From Priestia koreensis (GTDB taxonomy: Bacteria; Bacillota; Bacilli; Bacillales; Bacillaceae_H): a stretch of 64,000 nucleotides of DNA. Positions 25,218 through 34,663 of the stretch are shown piece by piece. How positions within the stretch are numbered: position 1 is the stretch's first letter; each line of letters starts with the position of its first letter. The stretch spans positions 496,001 through 560,000 of the forward strand of contig NZ_LILC01000013.1 in the NCBI RefSeq assembly GCF_001274935.1. Reading direction: 5' to 3'. The position numbers were made by a program, and so were the translations under genes. The notes beneath the pieces are model-generated. The model was not told where the DNA came from. It did not search any database and saw nothing but the letters and a program-made list of their open reading frames with translations.

Positions 25218-25973
25218 TTACCATTCTTGGTGAACAGGACGAACGATTAGTTCGTTCACTGCGATATCGCCAGGCTCGTCAATTGCAAACGCAATGGCAC
25301 GTGCAATGCTTTCTACCTCGATCGCTCCTTTGTAGAACTCATCGATGCCTGATTTTAAATCTGTATCTGTAATCGTTTCTTTTAAATCAGTTGCAATAGC
25401 ACCTGGTGAGATGTTTGTCGCACGGATGTTGCTGCCGCCTGCAGATTCTTCTAAACGAAGACCTTCAGTGATGGCTTTTACCGCAAATTTAGTTGCGCTA
25501 TATACCGCACTTCCAGCACCAACTGCATGACCTGCAACAGATGAAAGGTTAATGACGTGACCTGATTTTTGTTCTCTCATCGTTGGAAGAACAGCAGAGA
25601 TCCCGTATAATACACCTTTGATGTTTACGTCGATCATTGTGTTCCACTCATCTACTTTTTGGTTACGTAGTAATGATAATGGCATAAGCCCTGCGTTGTT
25701 TACTAGTACATCGATACGGCCAAATTCGTCGAGTGCCGCTTGCGCCAGCTCTTCCATTTGAGAATGTGATGTTACATCTACTACTTTGTAGATGGCTTGT
25801 CCACCATTCTTTGTAATTTCTTCTTGCAGGGATTTTAAACGATCCTCACGGCGTGCTGCTAAAACAAGTTTTGCACCTTTTTCAGCTAGATTTTTTGCTG
25901 TTGCTTCTTCAATTCCACTAGAAGCACCTGTAATAATCACTACTTTATCTTTTGTATTAGACATATTCATCAT
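25218..25973 (-). CDS. Short-chain dehydrogenase/reductase with altered glycine motif
   Basis: A 251-residue classical SDR of the YdfG-like group. VLVNNAG (about 87-93), the catalytic Ser in NLSSVAGH, YSATK (Tyr/Lys of the active site) and the C-terminal ISPGAIATDL are intact. The cofactor loop reads TGASSGIEEAT where TGASSGIGEAT is nearly universal: the third glycine is Glu (GAA), one base from GGA. This could weaken cofactor binding. The substrate is unknown. The gene is monocistronic; the 318 bases upstream to spoVK hold only the spoVK terminator as a clear element. Confidence 0.85.
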   Translation of the reverse strand: MMNMSNTKDKVVIITGASSGIEEATAKNLAEKGAKLVLAARREDRLKSLQEEITKNGGQAIYKVVDVTSHSQMEELAQAALDEFGRIDVLVNNAGLMPLSLLRNQKVDEWNTMIDVNIKGVLYGISAVLPTMREQKSGHVINLSSVAGHAVGAGSAVYSATKFAVKAITEGLRLEESAGGSNIRATNISPGAIATDLKETITDTDLKSGIDEFYKGAIEVESIARAIAFAIDEPGDIAVNELIVRPVHQEW

Positions 25974-26259
25974 TGTTACTTTCTTTTTCGAAAATAACGG
26001 AAGCTGCTCCGTCGTTTTCGTGTATTTATTTGCTACACCAATAGACTAATCCCTCAAGTAAACTTGAACGCAAGGATTTTTCAAAAGAAATTTTTATTTC
26101 TTTTTCTACTCCTCTGGAAGTCTGTAAACATACGGTTTTTCTTATCTCTTTTTGCTCATGATTGATGTTTACCCATTCTTTTTCTACTTAAACCTACCTG
26201 TTAAGTTGCCTTTTTTCGCACTCCAAGGGTTAAACTGTACTTTAACAAAACAAGAAAAA

Positions 26260-26279
26260 CTCTCCGCCTAAACGAAGAG
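26260..26279 (-). terminator. spoVK terminator
   Basis: On the minus strand CTCTTCG-TTTAGG-CGGAGAG is followed by TTTTTC. It lies 12 bases after the spoVK stop. Confidence 0.75.
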
Positions 26280-26291
26280 CTTAGTTCGTTC

Positions 26292-27242
26292 TTATGAAAA
26301 TGAAATGTCTTCCATGGTCAGCGTCAATAATTCCTCCCGCTGATAGCGATCCTCCATTAATAACCGCATCGCCTGTGCACGAACTGATTTCTCAACGACA
26401 TTTCGCACGTATCGACCGTTACTAAAGTCTTTTAAGGAGCGGTTGTATTTGATATCGAGAAAATGCTCCTTCAGCTTGTAATACGCGTCCTTACTCAAGT
26501 GGTATTCTCGCTCCGCAATCATTTGCTCTGCAATCTCTAGTAGCTCCTCCACCTCATAATCTGGAAAATCAATCACAAAGGGAAATCGTGAGCGAAGACC
26601 TGGATTTAACGTGAGGAAATTCTCCATTTCTTTTGAATACCCCGCTAAGATCAGCACGAAATCCTCTCGCTTCGCTTCCATATGATTTACAAGTGTATCA
26701 ATTGCCTCTTTTCCGAAATCCTTTTCTCCCCCTCTTGAGAGAGAATACGCCTCATCAATGAACAAAATACCGCCCATTGCCTTTTTAATCAGATCTCTTG
26801 TTTTTTGTGCGGTATGACCGATATATTCACCGACCAAATCCGCTCGTTCTGCTTCGATAAGATGTCCTTTTGATAATACGTTCATACTGTGAAATAGCTT
26901 TCCAATCAGACGCGCAACGGTTGTTTTCCCGGTCCCTGGATTTCCTTTAAACATCATATGCAGCGACTGTTTGCCTGCTTTTAGTCCTTGCTCTTCTCGT
27001 TTTTTATTTACATAGAGCCATGCATACACTTCTTTTATAATTTTCTTGAGATCATCCATCCCAACGAGCGATTTTAATTCCGCTTCAATTTCCTTTAATG
27101 GCTGGTGATGAATGACCGGTTTCGGCTGTACAACCGGGTTTGGAATCGTGGTGGAAAATTTCTTTGGCTTTGGTTTTACGGGCTCATTATTCAGTATGAT
27201 ATTGATTTGTCCGTTGTTCTTTAAAGTCATGGGTTGATCCAA
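26292..27242 (-). CDS. spoVK: Stage V sporulation AAA+ ATPase SpoVK
   Basis: A 316-residue CbxX/CfqX-type AAA ATPase (B. subtilis SpoVK has 322). Walker A FKGNPGTGKTTVA lies near residue 107, Walker B GGILFIDEAYSL near 165 and the arginine-finger region NPGLRSRFPF near 228. The start is a TTG (27242) seven bases after AGAGGTG. In B. subtilis it is made in the mother cell and is needed for spore maturation. Position between hflX/ynbB and hfq matches the conserved order. Confidence 0.93.
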   Translation of the reverse strand: MDQPMTLKNNGQINIILNNEPVKPKPKKFSTTIPNPVVQPKPVIHHQPLKEIEAELKSLVGMDDLKKIIKEVYAWLYVNKKREEQGLKAGKQSLHMMFKGNPGTGKTTVARLIGKLFHSMNVLSKGHLIEAERADLVGEYIGHTAQKTRDLIKKAMGGILFIDEAYSLSRGGEKDFGKEAIDTLVNHMEAKREDFVLILAGYSKEMENFLTLNPGLRSRFPFVIDFPDYEVEELLEIAEQMIAEREYHLSKDAYYKLKEHFLDIKYNRSLKDFSNGRYVRNVVEKSVRAQAMRLLMEDRYQREELLTLTMEDISFS

Positions 27243-27373
27243 GGTCGATCACCTCTTGTCTATTTTCGGTATCCGATGCTTTTTATAAGAAACAAATGTA
27301 CCCTTCTTATACATAAAAGTGTATGTTGTCTTCTCAAGAAAAAGACGAAAACATCTCGCTTAGGCATAAAAAA

Positions 27374-27399
27374 AATCCCGTACGCCATGTACGGGATTT
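27374..27399 (-). terminator. hfq terminator
   Basis: AAATCCCGTAC and GTACGGGATTT form an 11-bp stem over a short loop, with a T-run on the minus strand. It lies 8 bases past the hfq stop. Confidence 0.9.
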
Positions 27400-27406
27400 T
27401 ACCACT

Positions 27407-27631
27407 CTATTCTAAGTCAACGTTCACGTTTTTATTTGGGATGAACGTTGAAATCGCATGCTTGTAGATAAGCTGCTGCTTGCCTTCTGATTCAACTAAT
27501 ACCGTAAAGTTATCAAAGCCTTTTACTAAGCCTCTTAATTGAAAACCATTTAGTAGGTATACCGTTACGTATACGTTATCTTTACGAAGTTGGTTCAAAA
27601 ACTGATCTTGAATGTTAATCGATTGTTTCAT
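27407..27631 (-). CDS. hfq: RNA chaperone Hfq
   Basis: A 74-residue Sm-like protein. The Sm1 motif ([21 protein letters not shown]) and Sm2 ([10 protein letters not shown]) are complete; the KH-A-I motif forms the proximal poly-U site. It lies just downstream of miaA, 28 bases apart, as in many bacteria, and ends in its own terminator. Confidence 0.98.
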   Translation of the reverse strand: MKQSINIQDQFLNQLRKDNVYVTVYLLNGFQLRGLVKGFDNFTVLVESEGKQQLIYKHAISTFIPNKNVNVDLE

Positions 27632-27659
27632 TATTCGGCCTCCTCATTTCTCTCTAGTA

Positions 27660-28610
27660 CTAGTTATTCGCTTCTTGTTCAAGCTTTCCTGCCACATATG
27701 TAAAAATTTCGTCGAACAGTTCCCGCTGTGATGCACCTGTTACATCAAACCACGTAACGGTCATTTTATTGCGGAACCACGTAAGCTGACGCTTCGCGTA
27801 GCGACGCGAATTCTGCTTTAGCTGTTCAACAGCTTTCTCAAGCGTGACGTGGCCATCTAGGTACTCATAGATTTCTTTGTACCCAATCGCTTGAATGGAT
27901 TGGACATCTCGGATGCCCCCATCATAAAGACGCTTCACCTCATCTAGCAACCCTTCGTCAACCATCATATCTACTCGCATGTTAATGCGCTCGTATAGTT
28001 TATCGCGGTCCATCGTTAAGCCGATTAACGTAACGTCATACAGCAGCTCATACGACTGCTCGCTTACGTTATCACTAAATGGCTTTCCGGTCGCTTCATA
28101 TACTTCAAGCGCACGCATCACGCGACGATGATTGTTGATATGAATACGCTCGGCGCTAGCTGGATCTACTTCTTTGAGCTTATTATACAGATATTCAATT
28201 CCTTTTTCATCTAAAAGGGCTTCCAAACGTTGCTTTATTTCCCTATTTTCTTCCTTCTCAGCAAATTGATAGTCATAAATCACTGATTGAATATACAATC
28301 CTGTTCCGCCTACAATCATCGGAACTTTTCCTCTACTCGCAATCTCGCTAATTTTCTCTCTTACAATGGTTTGAAAATCAGCCACGGAGAATGCTTCATC
28401 AGGATCTTTAATATCTAATAAATGATGGGTAATTCCCTTCATTTCTTCGCGTTTAATTTTTGCTGTACCAATATCCATTTGACGATAAATTTGCATCGAG
28501 TCGCCCGAAATAATTTCTCCGTTCAGCGCTTCTGCTAACGAGATACTCAAATTTGTTTTCCCTACTGCTGTAGGTCCTATTAGTACGACTAGTTTTTGTT
28601 TCTCTCCCAC
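27660..28610 (-). CDS. miaA: tRNA dimethylallyltransferase MiaA
   Basis: A 316-residue enzyme that adds the isopentenyl group to A37 of tRNAs reading UNN codons. P-loop LIGPTAVGKTNLSI lies at about 9-22, ISGDSMQIYRQMDIGTAKI at about 33-51, and the tRNA-binding GGTGLYIQ and RRYAKRQLTWFRN blocks follow. The start is GTG. MiaA makes the substrate of MiaB, encoded at 40.7 kb. It is co-oriented with hfq. Confidence 0.97.
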   Translation of the reverse strand: MGEKQKLVVLIGPTAVGKTNLSISLAEALNGEIISGDSMQIYRQMDIGTAKIKREEMKGITHHLLDIKDPDEAFSVADFQTIVREKISEIASRGKVPMIVGGTGLYIQSVIYDYQFAEKEENREIKQRLEALLDEKGIEYLYNKLKEVDPASAERIHINNHRRVMRALEVYEATGKPFSDNVSEQSYELLYDVTLIGLTMDRDKLYERINMRVDMMVDEGLLDEVKRLYDGGIRDVQSIQAIGYKEIYEYLDGHVTLEKAVEQLKQNSRRYAKRQLTWFRNKMTVTWFDVTGASQRELFDEIFTYVAGKLEQEANN

Positions 28611-28729
28611 TTCTCAACACTACTTTCGCTTTTACATAGCTCGGTACATCTACTCAGTTTGTCCCGTTTCTATGTATTTATTCATCTAAAATGGTTTTGA
28701 TTTATCATTCACTCTTGTTTGTTAGCTAC

Positions 28730-29911
28730 TTAGTTGTTCTTCAAGCTCGCAATATCAGCCGCGTATTTGCGCTTCATATTTGAAACCATAGAAATATTAG
28801 CAAGTACGCCTACGGACAGCATCAGTAAGATTAACGACGATCCTCCGTAACTAATGAACGGAAGCGTAACTCCTGTAATCGGGAGTAACCCAATAGCGGC
28901 TCCTAGATTAATCACCGTCTGAATCCCAATCATTGATGAAATTCCAATCGCTAGTAAACTACCAAATGCATCTGGACAGCGCTGAGCAATTCGAAGACCT
29001 TTGGCAACGATAAAGAATAAAAGGAATAAAAAGATACATACCCCTACAGTTCCAAGTTCTTCGGAAATAATCGCACTAATAAAATCAGTATGGGGCTCCG
29101 GAAGGTAACCCGTTTTTTGAATGCTGTGACCAAGACCTAGCCCTTTCATTCCTCCTTGCGCAATGGCGATGAAGGAGTTAACGAGCTGATAGCCTGAGTG
29201 CTGTACATCATCAAATGGATGCATAAATCCTGTAAAACGAGACAATCGACCTTTTGATAATAACAGATCCATATTTCCGGTAATCTGTAGAATTCCTAAT
29301 ATAATCCCTATCATTATCAGCCCTAGCAGTGAAAGCTTCGCAATCGTTTTAAACGATAATCCTGATGAAAAAATGATCGTCATCGCAATGGCGATAATAA
29401 TCATCGCCGATCCATAGTCTGGCTGCATCATAATCAAAAAGATAATAATGACGAGCATTCCAACAGGCTTCGTGATGGACTTTTTCACTTCATTAATATA
29501 CTGCTGCTTTCTCGCAAGCATCGCGGCCATATACATAATAACGCCTAGTTTCGCGAACTCAGCGGGTTGCACGGCTATCGGACCAATACGGAACCAACTC
29601 TGTGCATTATTGGCAGCGTGACCGAAAATGAGAATTAAGATCAGACTTCCGATTACCCCAAGCATAACGGTCATCTGAAATCGTTTGTGTGCATAGACTT
29701 TGTATGGAAAAAAAGCAAAGATAAAAAAGACCACTACTGATAGGATTAAAAAAATCTTTTGCTTTTGATAAAAGAAATCACTTGCCTTTCCATAGACTGA
29801 AACGGCTACGACCATACTTGAGCTGTATACCATGACAAGCCCAAAACAGCATAATAGTAAAACGGCTATTATAAATGCATAATCATAGGACCGCAGCATC
29901 TTTTTAAACAT
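28730..29911 (-). CDS. SEDS-family FtsW/RodA/SpoVE-like peptidoglycan glycosyltransferase
   Basis: A 393-residue protein with about ten membrane spans. SEDS motifs are present: VQPAEFAKLGVIMYMA (loop with the catalytic-side residues), QPDYGSAM, SGYQLVNSFIAIAQGG, HTDFISAIISEELG and the C-terminal LPFISYGGSSL. SEDS proteins polymerise lipid II at the division site, side wall or spore. Which paralogue this is (FtsW, SpoVE or YlaO-like) cannot be settled here; the location beside miaA is not that of B. subtilis ftsW. GGAGGGG precedes the ATG. Confidence 0.88.
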   Translation of the reverse strand: MFKKMLRSYDYAFIIAVLLLCCFGLVMVYSSSMVVAVSVYGKASDFFYQKQKIFLILSVVVFFIFAFFPYKVYAHKRFQMTVMLGVIGSLILILIFGHAANNAQSWFRIGPIAVQPAEFAKLGVIMYMAAMLARKQQYINEVKKSITKPVGMLVIIIFLIMMQPDYGSAMIIIAIAMTIIFSSGLSFKTIAKLSLLGLIMIGIILGILQITGNMDLLLSKGRLSRFTGFMHPFDDVQHSGYQLVNSFIAIAQGGMKGLGLGHSIQKTGYLPEPHTDFISAIISEELGTVGVCIFLFLLFFIVAKGLRIAQRCPDAFGSLLAIGISSMIGIQTVINLGAAIGLLPITGVTLPFISYGGSSLILLMLSVGVLANISMVSNMKRKYAADIASLKNN

Positions 29912-30253
29912 CTAATCCCCTCCTGCTTTCTAGGATGCGCTGCTGCTTTTGATAAAAAGAGGGTACAACATTTTTTAAGGAACTGCCTGTACACTAGCTT
30001 TTTCGTAAAGAAGCAATTTTCATCGGTGTCATATTCAAAAATTTATTGGGTAATGGTAACCTGTTTAAACCTATCATTTCTTTCAGTAATTTTCAATCAA
30101 AAACCTACTCTCATACGTGTTTTCGTACTATTGTATGTTCTCTTTGTCGATGAGAAAGAGTGGTGCATTCGATCGTACCTATGGTAAGCTTGAAAAGAAT
30201 GTTATTTTATAAGGAGAAAGTTCACTAGAGAGAGAAAGAAAGGGAGTTGCTTT
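29912..30253. other. Divergent intergenic region, no gene seen
   Basis: 342 bases between the divergent SEDS gene and the exonuclease gene. It must hold both promoters, but I see no clear pair of hexamers, no ORF with a ribosome-binding site and no strong hairpin. Confidence 0.5.
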
Positions 30254-30859
30254 GTGACAAATGACCGAAAATATGCAGCCATTGTCGATGTAGAAACCAC
30301 CGGCTTAAGCGCTTATAGTTCTGACATCATTGAATTAGCCGCCATCCTCTTCTCCTACGACCCAAACACAGGAGAAGTATTTCAAGTTATCGATGAATAT
30401 TGTGGGTTTCAGATGCCTAGTGCACCGATCAACTCACATATTACAAGACTAACCGGTATTACAAATGAAATGGTTCACAATCAACACCTTGATGATGATA
30501 AAATACGAGATATTTTCCGATCCGCTTCAGGTATTATCGCTCACAACGCTTCGTTCGACAGAAGTTTTCTCATTCAGCGCTATCCAGAGCTTGCGGACAA
30601 GCCTTGGCACTGCTCGATGCGGTCTGTAAAGTGGAAGGAATACGGATTTTTCAATAAAAAATTAACGACTTTATTAGACGGACACAATATTAGCCGTGAG
30701 CATGCTCATCGTGCGCTTGACGACGTGCAGGCAACGCTTGATTTATTGCAAAAGAAAAATCCATCTGGTCAGCCTTATCTCTTTGAAGTCATGAAGCGAA
30801 AGATGGGAAAACCCGCTTCTTCTAAACCGAAAGCGAGTTATTCACGTCGAAGCTATTAA
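30254..30859 (+). CDS. DEDDh 3'-5' exonuclease (DnaQ-like)
   Basis: A 201-residue single-domain nuclease. Exo I is DVETTGLSAYSSDIIELAA (about 12-30), Exo II HNASFDRSFL (about 97-106), and Exo III HRALDDVQATLDLL (about 151-164), with the His of the DEDDh class. This is the fold of the polymerase III proofreading subunit and of several RNases; the substrate is unknown. The start is GTG after AAAGGGAG. It is a monocistronic gene with its own terminator. Confidence 0.9.
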   Translation: MTNDRKYAAIVDVETTGLSAYSSDIIELAAILFSYDPNTGEVFQVIDEYCGFQMPSAPINSHITRLTGITNEMVHNQHLDDDKIRDIFRSASGIIAHNASFDRSFLIQRYPELADKPWHCSMRSVKWKEYGFFNKKLTTLLDGHNISREHAHRALDDVQATLDLLQKKNPSGQPYLFEVMKRKMGKPASSKPKASYSRRSY

Positions 30860-30862
30860 TAT

Positions 30863-30896
30863 AAAAAATGTGGCTCTTTTAGGAGCCACATTTTTT
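30863..30896. terminator. Bidirectional terminator
   Basis: AAAAAATGTGGCTC pairs perfectly with GAGCCACATTTTTT over six bases. It is shared by the exonuclease gene and the convergent racemase gene, whose stop it touches. Confidence 0.93.
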
Positions 30897-31599
30897 ATGC
30901 CCGTTCGTTTGCGTTTAGCGCTTCTTTTACTGCCTCAACGGCATGAATCAAAGCCGTATCAAATAGAGGAATTGCTATGTCTTCCTGCTTAATGAGCAAG
31001 CCAATTTCGGTACACCCTAATACGATTCCTTCTGCTCCTTGATCAACGAGCTCTTGAATAACAAGCTCATACTGCTGTTTCGATGAAGGTTGGATGACAC
31101 CTAAGCAAAGCTCCTCGTAAATAATCCGGTTAATGGCTTTACGCTGGGGTGAAGGAGGCACAATTACATCGATGCCATGAGCATTTAATCGCTTCCTATA
31201 AAAATCCTGTTCCATCGTATAGGTGGTTCCGAGAAGACCAACTTTACTTAACCCTTCTCCTCGAATTTCGTTAGCCGTCGCATCTGCAATGTGCAGCACG
31301 GGAATGTTAACAGCGTCTTCAATGTGATGAATGACTTTGTGCATCGTATTCGTACAAAGCAAAATAAAATCTGCTCGGCCCTTTTCAAGCGACTGTGCTA
31401 CTTCCCCTAATATCACACCCGCTTTCTCCCACTCTCCTTCTCTTTGAAATCTCTCTACTTCCGCAAAATCTACGCTGTGCAATATACACTTCGCTGAATG
31501 TAGCCCACCTAATCGCTTTTTGACTTCCTCGTTTATTGTTTGATAATAAGCAAGAGAAGATTCCCAGCTCATGCCTCCAATCAGTCCAATTGTCTTCAT
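30895..31599 (-). CDS. Aspartate/glutamate racemase family protein (YgeA-like)
   Basis: A 234-residue cofactor-independent racemase. The two catalytic cysteines are visible in ILLCTNTMHK (about residue 82) and VLGCTEIGLL (about 193), and the N-terminus is the typical GLIGGMSWESSLAYY. Broad-specificity members racemise aspartate, glutamate, homoserine or other amino acids and supply D-amino acids to the wall or medium. The exact substrate is unknown. Confidence 0.88.
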   Translation of the reverse strand: MKTIGLIGGMSWESSLAYYQTINEEVKKRLGGLHSAKCILHSVDFAEVERFQREGEWEKAGVILGEVAQSLEKGRADFILLCTNTMHKVIHHIEDAVNIPVLHIADATANEIRGEGLSKVGLLGTTYTMEQDFYRKRLNAHGIDVIVPPSPQRKAINRIIYEELCLGVIQPSSKQQYELVIQELVDQGAEGIVLGCTEIGLLIKQEDIAIPLFDTALIHAVEAVKEALNANERA

Positions 31600-31618
31600 T
31601 TCACGCTCTCCCTTCGAA

Positions 31619-31650
31619 AACAGCCAGCCTCGTTAGCAAGGCTGGCTGTT
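31619..31650 (-). terminator. Terminator of the S9 peptidase gene
   Basis: AACAGCCAGCCT and AGGCTGGCTGTT form a perfect 12-bp stem over eight bases, just past the peptidase stop, followed by TTTTC on the minus strand. Confidence 0.85.
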
Positions 31651-31653
31651 CTT

Positions 31654-33441
31654 TTATAGGTTTTGATCAAAAAACTCAATCAGCTTTTTATAGGCTGCAA
31701 TTTCATTTTCCTTCTTCGAGAACCCATGCCCTTCGTCTTCAAACACTAGATAATCAACGTCACGGCCTTTTGCTCGGAGTGCTTCGACGATTTGATCAGA
31801 CTCTTGTTTAACAACGCGAGGATCGTTCGCTCCTTGTACGACGGCCATCGGCTTTGTCATCCCGTCTAAATACGTAATCGGTGAGTCTTTCGTTAGGCGT
31901 TCCTTGTCTTTAACAGGGTCACCTACCCACTGGTTCATATATGGCTTCCAGAATTCTGGAACCGAGTCGATAAATGAAAACAGATTGCTTGGGCCGAAAA
32001 TATCAATGACTGCTTTGAAATAGTCAGCGTGACGTCCGTGTAATAAAAGCGCCATGTACCCACCATAGCTACCACCTAACAGCAAAATCTTCTCTCGGTC
32101 TGCGTATCCATTTCCAATGATCCATTCTAAGCCTTCAATGTTATCAAGGCGTGGACCATGTCCCCAATCACCTTCAACCATTTTCATAAATTTTAGCCCA
32201 TAATTGGAAGAACCGCGGAAGTTTGGCGCAAAAATAGAGTAGCCTCGGTTTAAAAGCACTTGAAACATTGAACGGAACCATTTACGCTCTAACGACTGCG
32301 GCCCACCATGTGGCCACAAAATGACATGTCCGTTATCATTTTCTTGCTTGGCCTTAAAAAAGAGTGCTTCAATATTCAAGCCGTCATAAGATGGATATGT
32401 GACGACCTCTGGCTCTACAAGATCTTCTTCACGAACGCCCGGTACGCGTAAATTCGTTAGTTCTTCCCAAGATTTCCCTTGGTTCTTTGAAACGAAGATG
32501 TTATTTGGCTTCGTTGCGGATCGGCCTTGTGCATAGAGATGACCACTTGGCATCACAAGAAGCTTCTCGACAACGCTTGTTGGGATAGAGAGATTTTTAT
32601 GCGCTCCGCTTTCTAAATCATATTGATACAATCGATCTTCAACTCCGTACGATCCCAGCAAATAGAGCGTATGATCATGCTTTGAGAAAGAAAGGCTTGA
32701 GAAATCTTCATTCTCCACCTCTAACACCTTTTGAAATGATTGGGTGTTTAGATCAAATTTTGCGAGATACGTTAAATCGGATTGATAGTTTGTTAAAAAG
32801 TAAATATCTGTTTCAGACGTGTACACAACGTCTGTTGTCGTGTGCTGATCCGTTGTTTCAGGGGTTAATAGGAAACGCTCCCCTCCGTGCTGCACATATG
32901 CAAGTGAATGGGTATTTCCAAAGCTTTTTAGTAAAATAATTGAGGCTTCGTCAGGGCTCACTCCTGCTAAAAAAGTCGAGGCACCTGCGCCTTCAAACAG
33001 AAGCGTTTCTTCTTCTGTTTCAAGATCGTACACAAAACTATTCAAATATGTAGGGTTGCCGTCCGTTGTAGAATAATAAAGTCGTTTTCCATCTTCCGTT
33101 AAATGACTGAAGAAAAAACGTTCTCCTTCCTTAGTTCGGAGCGGGACAAGCTCTCCACCACTGGGAGAAAGAGCGTAAAGCTGCGTATTTTCATCTCCGT
33201 CATGATCAAATGCCGTCACCACAAATTCGCCCGTTTTTGCGTAGGACAACGCCTCAGCACTTTGATTTTTTGACGTTAGCGGATACGGAAACGCATTTGG
33301 TAAATCCATCCCCCAAAGATTAAATTGCCCGTTTAAGTTTGTATTCATAATCAGCTGTTTTTCATCTGGACTTACCGTAAAATTCGTCACTGCAATCGTT
33401 TGAAAAAACTGTTCAACGCCTGGTTTATTAAAGGTAACCAT
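31654..33441 (-). CDS. S9 family (prolyl oligopeptidase-type) serine peptidase
   Basis: A 595-residue cytoplasmic peptidase. An N-terminal beta-propeller (about 1-330; repeated blade sequences such as DEKQLIMNTNLNGQFNLWGM) precedes an alpha/beta-hydrolase domain. The catalytic triad is Ser in LLGGSYGGYMAL (about 445), Asp in VQGANDPRV (about 543) and His in DEGHGFSKKEN (about 576). It is expected to cleave short peptides, possibly after Ala or Pro. It has no signal peptide and is monocistronic. Confidence 0.92.
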   Translation of the reverse strand: MVTFNKPGVEQFFQTIAVTNFTVSPDEKQLIMNTNLNGQFNLWGMDLPNAFPYPLTSKNQSAEALSYAKTGEFVVTAFDHDGDENTQLYALSPSGGELVPLRTKEGERFFFSHLTEDGKRLYYSTTDGNPTYLNSFVYDLETEEETLLFEGAGASTFLAGVSPDEASIILLKSFGNTHSLAYVQHGGERFLLTPETTDQHTTTDVVYTSETDIYFLTNYQSDLTYLAKFDLNTQSFQKVLEVENEDFSSLSFSKHDHTLYLLGSYGVEDRLYQYDLESGAHKNLSIPTSVVEKLLVMPSGHLYAQGRSATKPNNIFVSKNQGKSWEELTNLRVPGVREEDLVEPEVVTYPSYDGLNIEALFFKAKQENDNGHVILWPHGGPQSLERKWFRSMFQVLLNRGYSIFAPNFRGSSNYGLKFMKMVEGDWGHGPRLDNIEGLEWIIGNGYADREKILLLGGSYGGYMALLLHGRHADYFKAVIDIFGPSNLFSFIDSVPEFWKPYMNQWVGDPVKDKERLTKDSPITYLDGMTKPMAVVQGANDPRVVKQESDQIVEALRAKGRDVDYLVFEDEGHGFSKKENEIAAYKKLIEFFDQNL

Positions 33442-33566
33442 TCATAATCCCCCCATCTCTTTTATACGCTTTCATTTTAACATAATAGTAAATATATTCA
33501 AAAAATTAAAACAAATAAATACTTGCGGTTACTTGAATGAGTATCCCACCTCTAAACTAGAAAAAA

Positions 33567-33595
33567 CCTATACCCAGACAATGTCCAAGCATAGG
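33567..33595 (-). terminator. Terminator of the ASCH gene
   Basis: Imperfect stem with CCTAT/ATAGG ends, followed on the minus strand by six T. It lies a few bases beyond the ASCH stop. Confidence 0.5.
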
Positions 33596-33598
33596 CTA

Positions 33599-34048
33599 TC
33601 ATTTTACATCTATTAACGTAAATCGTTCACAGACGAGCATCATATCCTCTGTGTATGGAAGCTTCAGGCGTGCGAGTTCTTTTTTGAAAAAACGTTCGTG
33701 TTCATCCCACCAATAACGATAGGTTCGATCGCCCTCTCCTTCCGCAATAGCGAACTCCTCTGACACCTCGTTCATAGGTAAAACCTGAACATCAACAGTT
33801 TGAATAATTGCTACGGGATTGTCCTCACTGTTCAACACAATGTTGTAATTTCCCACGCATGGCAACGGCTCTTGTTCGTGCTCATAAAAAACAACCCCTG
33901 AGCACGTAGCCGTTTTTAATCCGTCAATGACAAGCTGAGCCAAGTAATTAGGATCGCTTCCAAATTGCCAAGCGTTTACGCTAGAGGGTTTGGATTTACC
34001 TCTTACTTTCCAATAGTCGTCCCAATACTGTGTTGCCGCTTCGTTCAT
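33599..34048 (-). CDS. ASCH-domain protein
   Basis: A 149-residue protein. AWQFGSDPNYLAQLVIDGLK followed by TATCSG (about 27-52) and FYEHEQEPLPCVGNY are typical of the ASCH fold, as is the end EGEGDRTYRYWWDEHERFF. ASCH domains are beta-barrels related to PUA and probably bind RNA; some members are amidohydrolases or nucleases. No partner gene is adjacent. Confidence 0.85.
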   Translation of the reverse strand: MNEAATQYWDDYWKVRGKSKPSSVNAWQFGSDPNYLAQLVIDGLKTATCSGVVFYEHEQEPLPCVGNYNIVLNSEDNPVAIIQTVDVQVLPMNEVSEEFAIAEGEGDRTYRYWWDEHERFFKKELARLKLPYTEDMMLVCERFTLIDVK

Positions 34049-34364
34049 CTCTTTTCACTTCCTATTCTTGCATGCTAGCTTTATTTTAGCACAGTATAAT
34101 GGAAATTAGTGGTTTAAATTCCATATCCATGATAGGTTTCACTAATTAAGTACAGGAAGTTTCCTAAAATTAAAATAAATAAACTAACCTTCTTGTCTCT
34201 GATAAATTTTTTAGTCAGGCTGCCTCCACCTTCAGTAGATCTTGTTGTGTCCTCTCATTGTAAAATACGATTCATTTTTATTTGTGATTTATATCAAATA
34301 TCATACGAATGTTCACTTTACCTTTTTCGAAATTTTCCGAAGGGAAAATCATTTTACGAATTAC

Positions 34365-34487
34365 TTACGGAGCAACTATCTCTTTTAGCAGATTTAGGAT
34401 GTAAATAAATCCACTTGTTAACGTAATGACTCCTCCCATAAAAAGAACAGATATAATCGTTGATATCGTATGTTTAGCAGCACTCAT
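34365..34487 (-). CDS. 40-residue single-span membrane peptide
   Basis: A short ORF with GAAGGGAG about six bases before its ATG at 34487. It has one hydrophobic span (TIISVLFMGGVITLTSGFIY, about 10-29) flanked by a short polar N-terminus (MSAAKH) and the tail LLKEIVAP. Such peptides are common in Bacillus, often of unknown or regulatory function. No homologue is recognised. The rest of the gap around it (34049-34364) shows only a spurious plus-strand frame. Confidence 0.5.
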   Translation of the reverse strand: MSAAKHTISTIISVLFMGGVITLTSGFIYILNLLKEIVAP

Positions 34488-34611
34488 TGTCCGTACTCCC
34501 TTCACCTATAGGTAAGTTGTTGGTTTTTATATTATGGGGAAAATCTTAAGAGATCATGAGGAATAATCTTAACAATTCTTAACGATCGAAAAATAACGAT
34601 GTGTATGCATA

Positions 34612-34646
34612 AAAAAAGAGAAAGACACATGTGTCTTTCCCTTTTT
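34612..34646. terminator. mutL terminator
   Basis: GAAAGACAC and GTGTCTTTC flanked by A6 and T6 runs form a bidirectional hairpin 18 bases beyond the mutL stop. Confidence 0.85.
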
Positions 34647-34663
34647 TGTACGTTCTATAACCT

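Noticed and set aside
34193..34408. 71-codon plus-strand ORF upstream of the ASCH gene
   Set aside because: No ribosome-binding site, unnatural composition, and it overlaps the better-supported minus-strand membrane peptide at 34365-34487.
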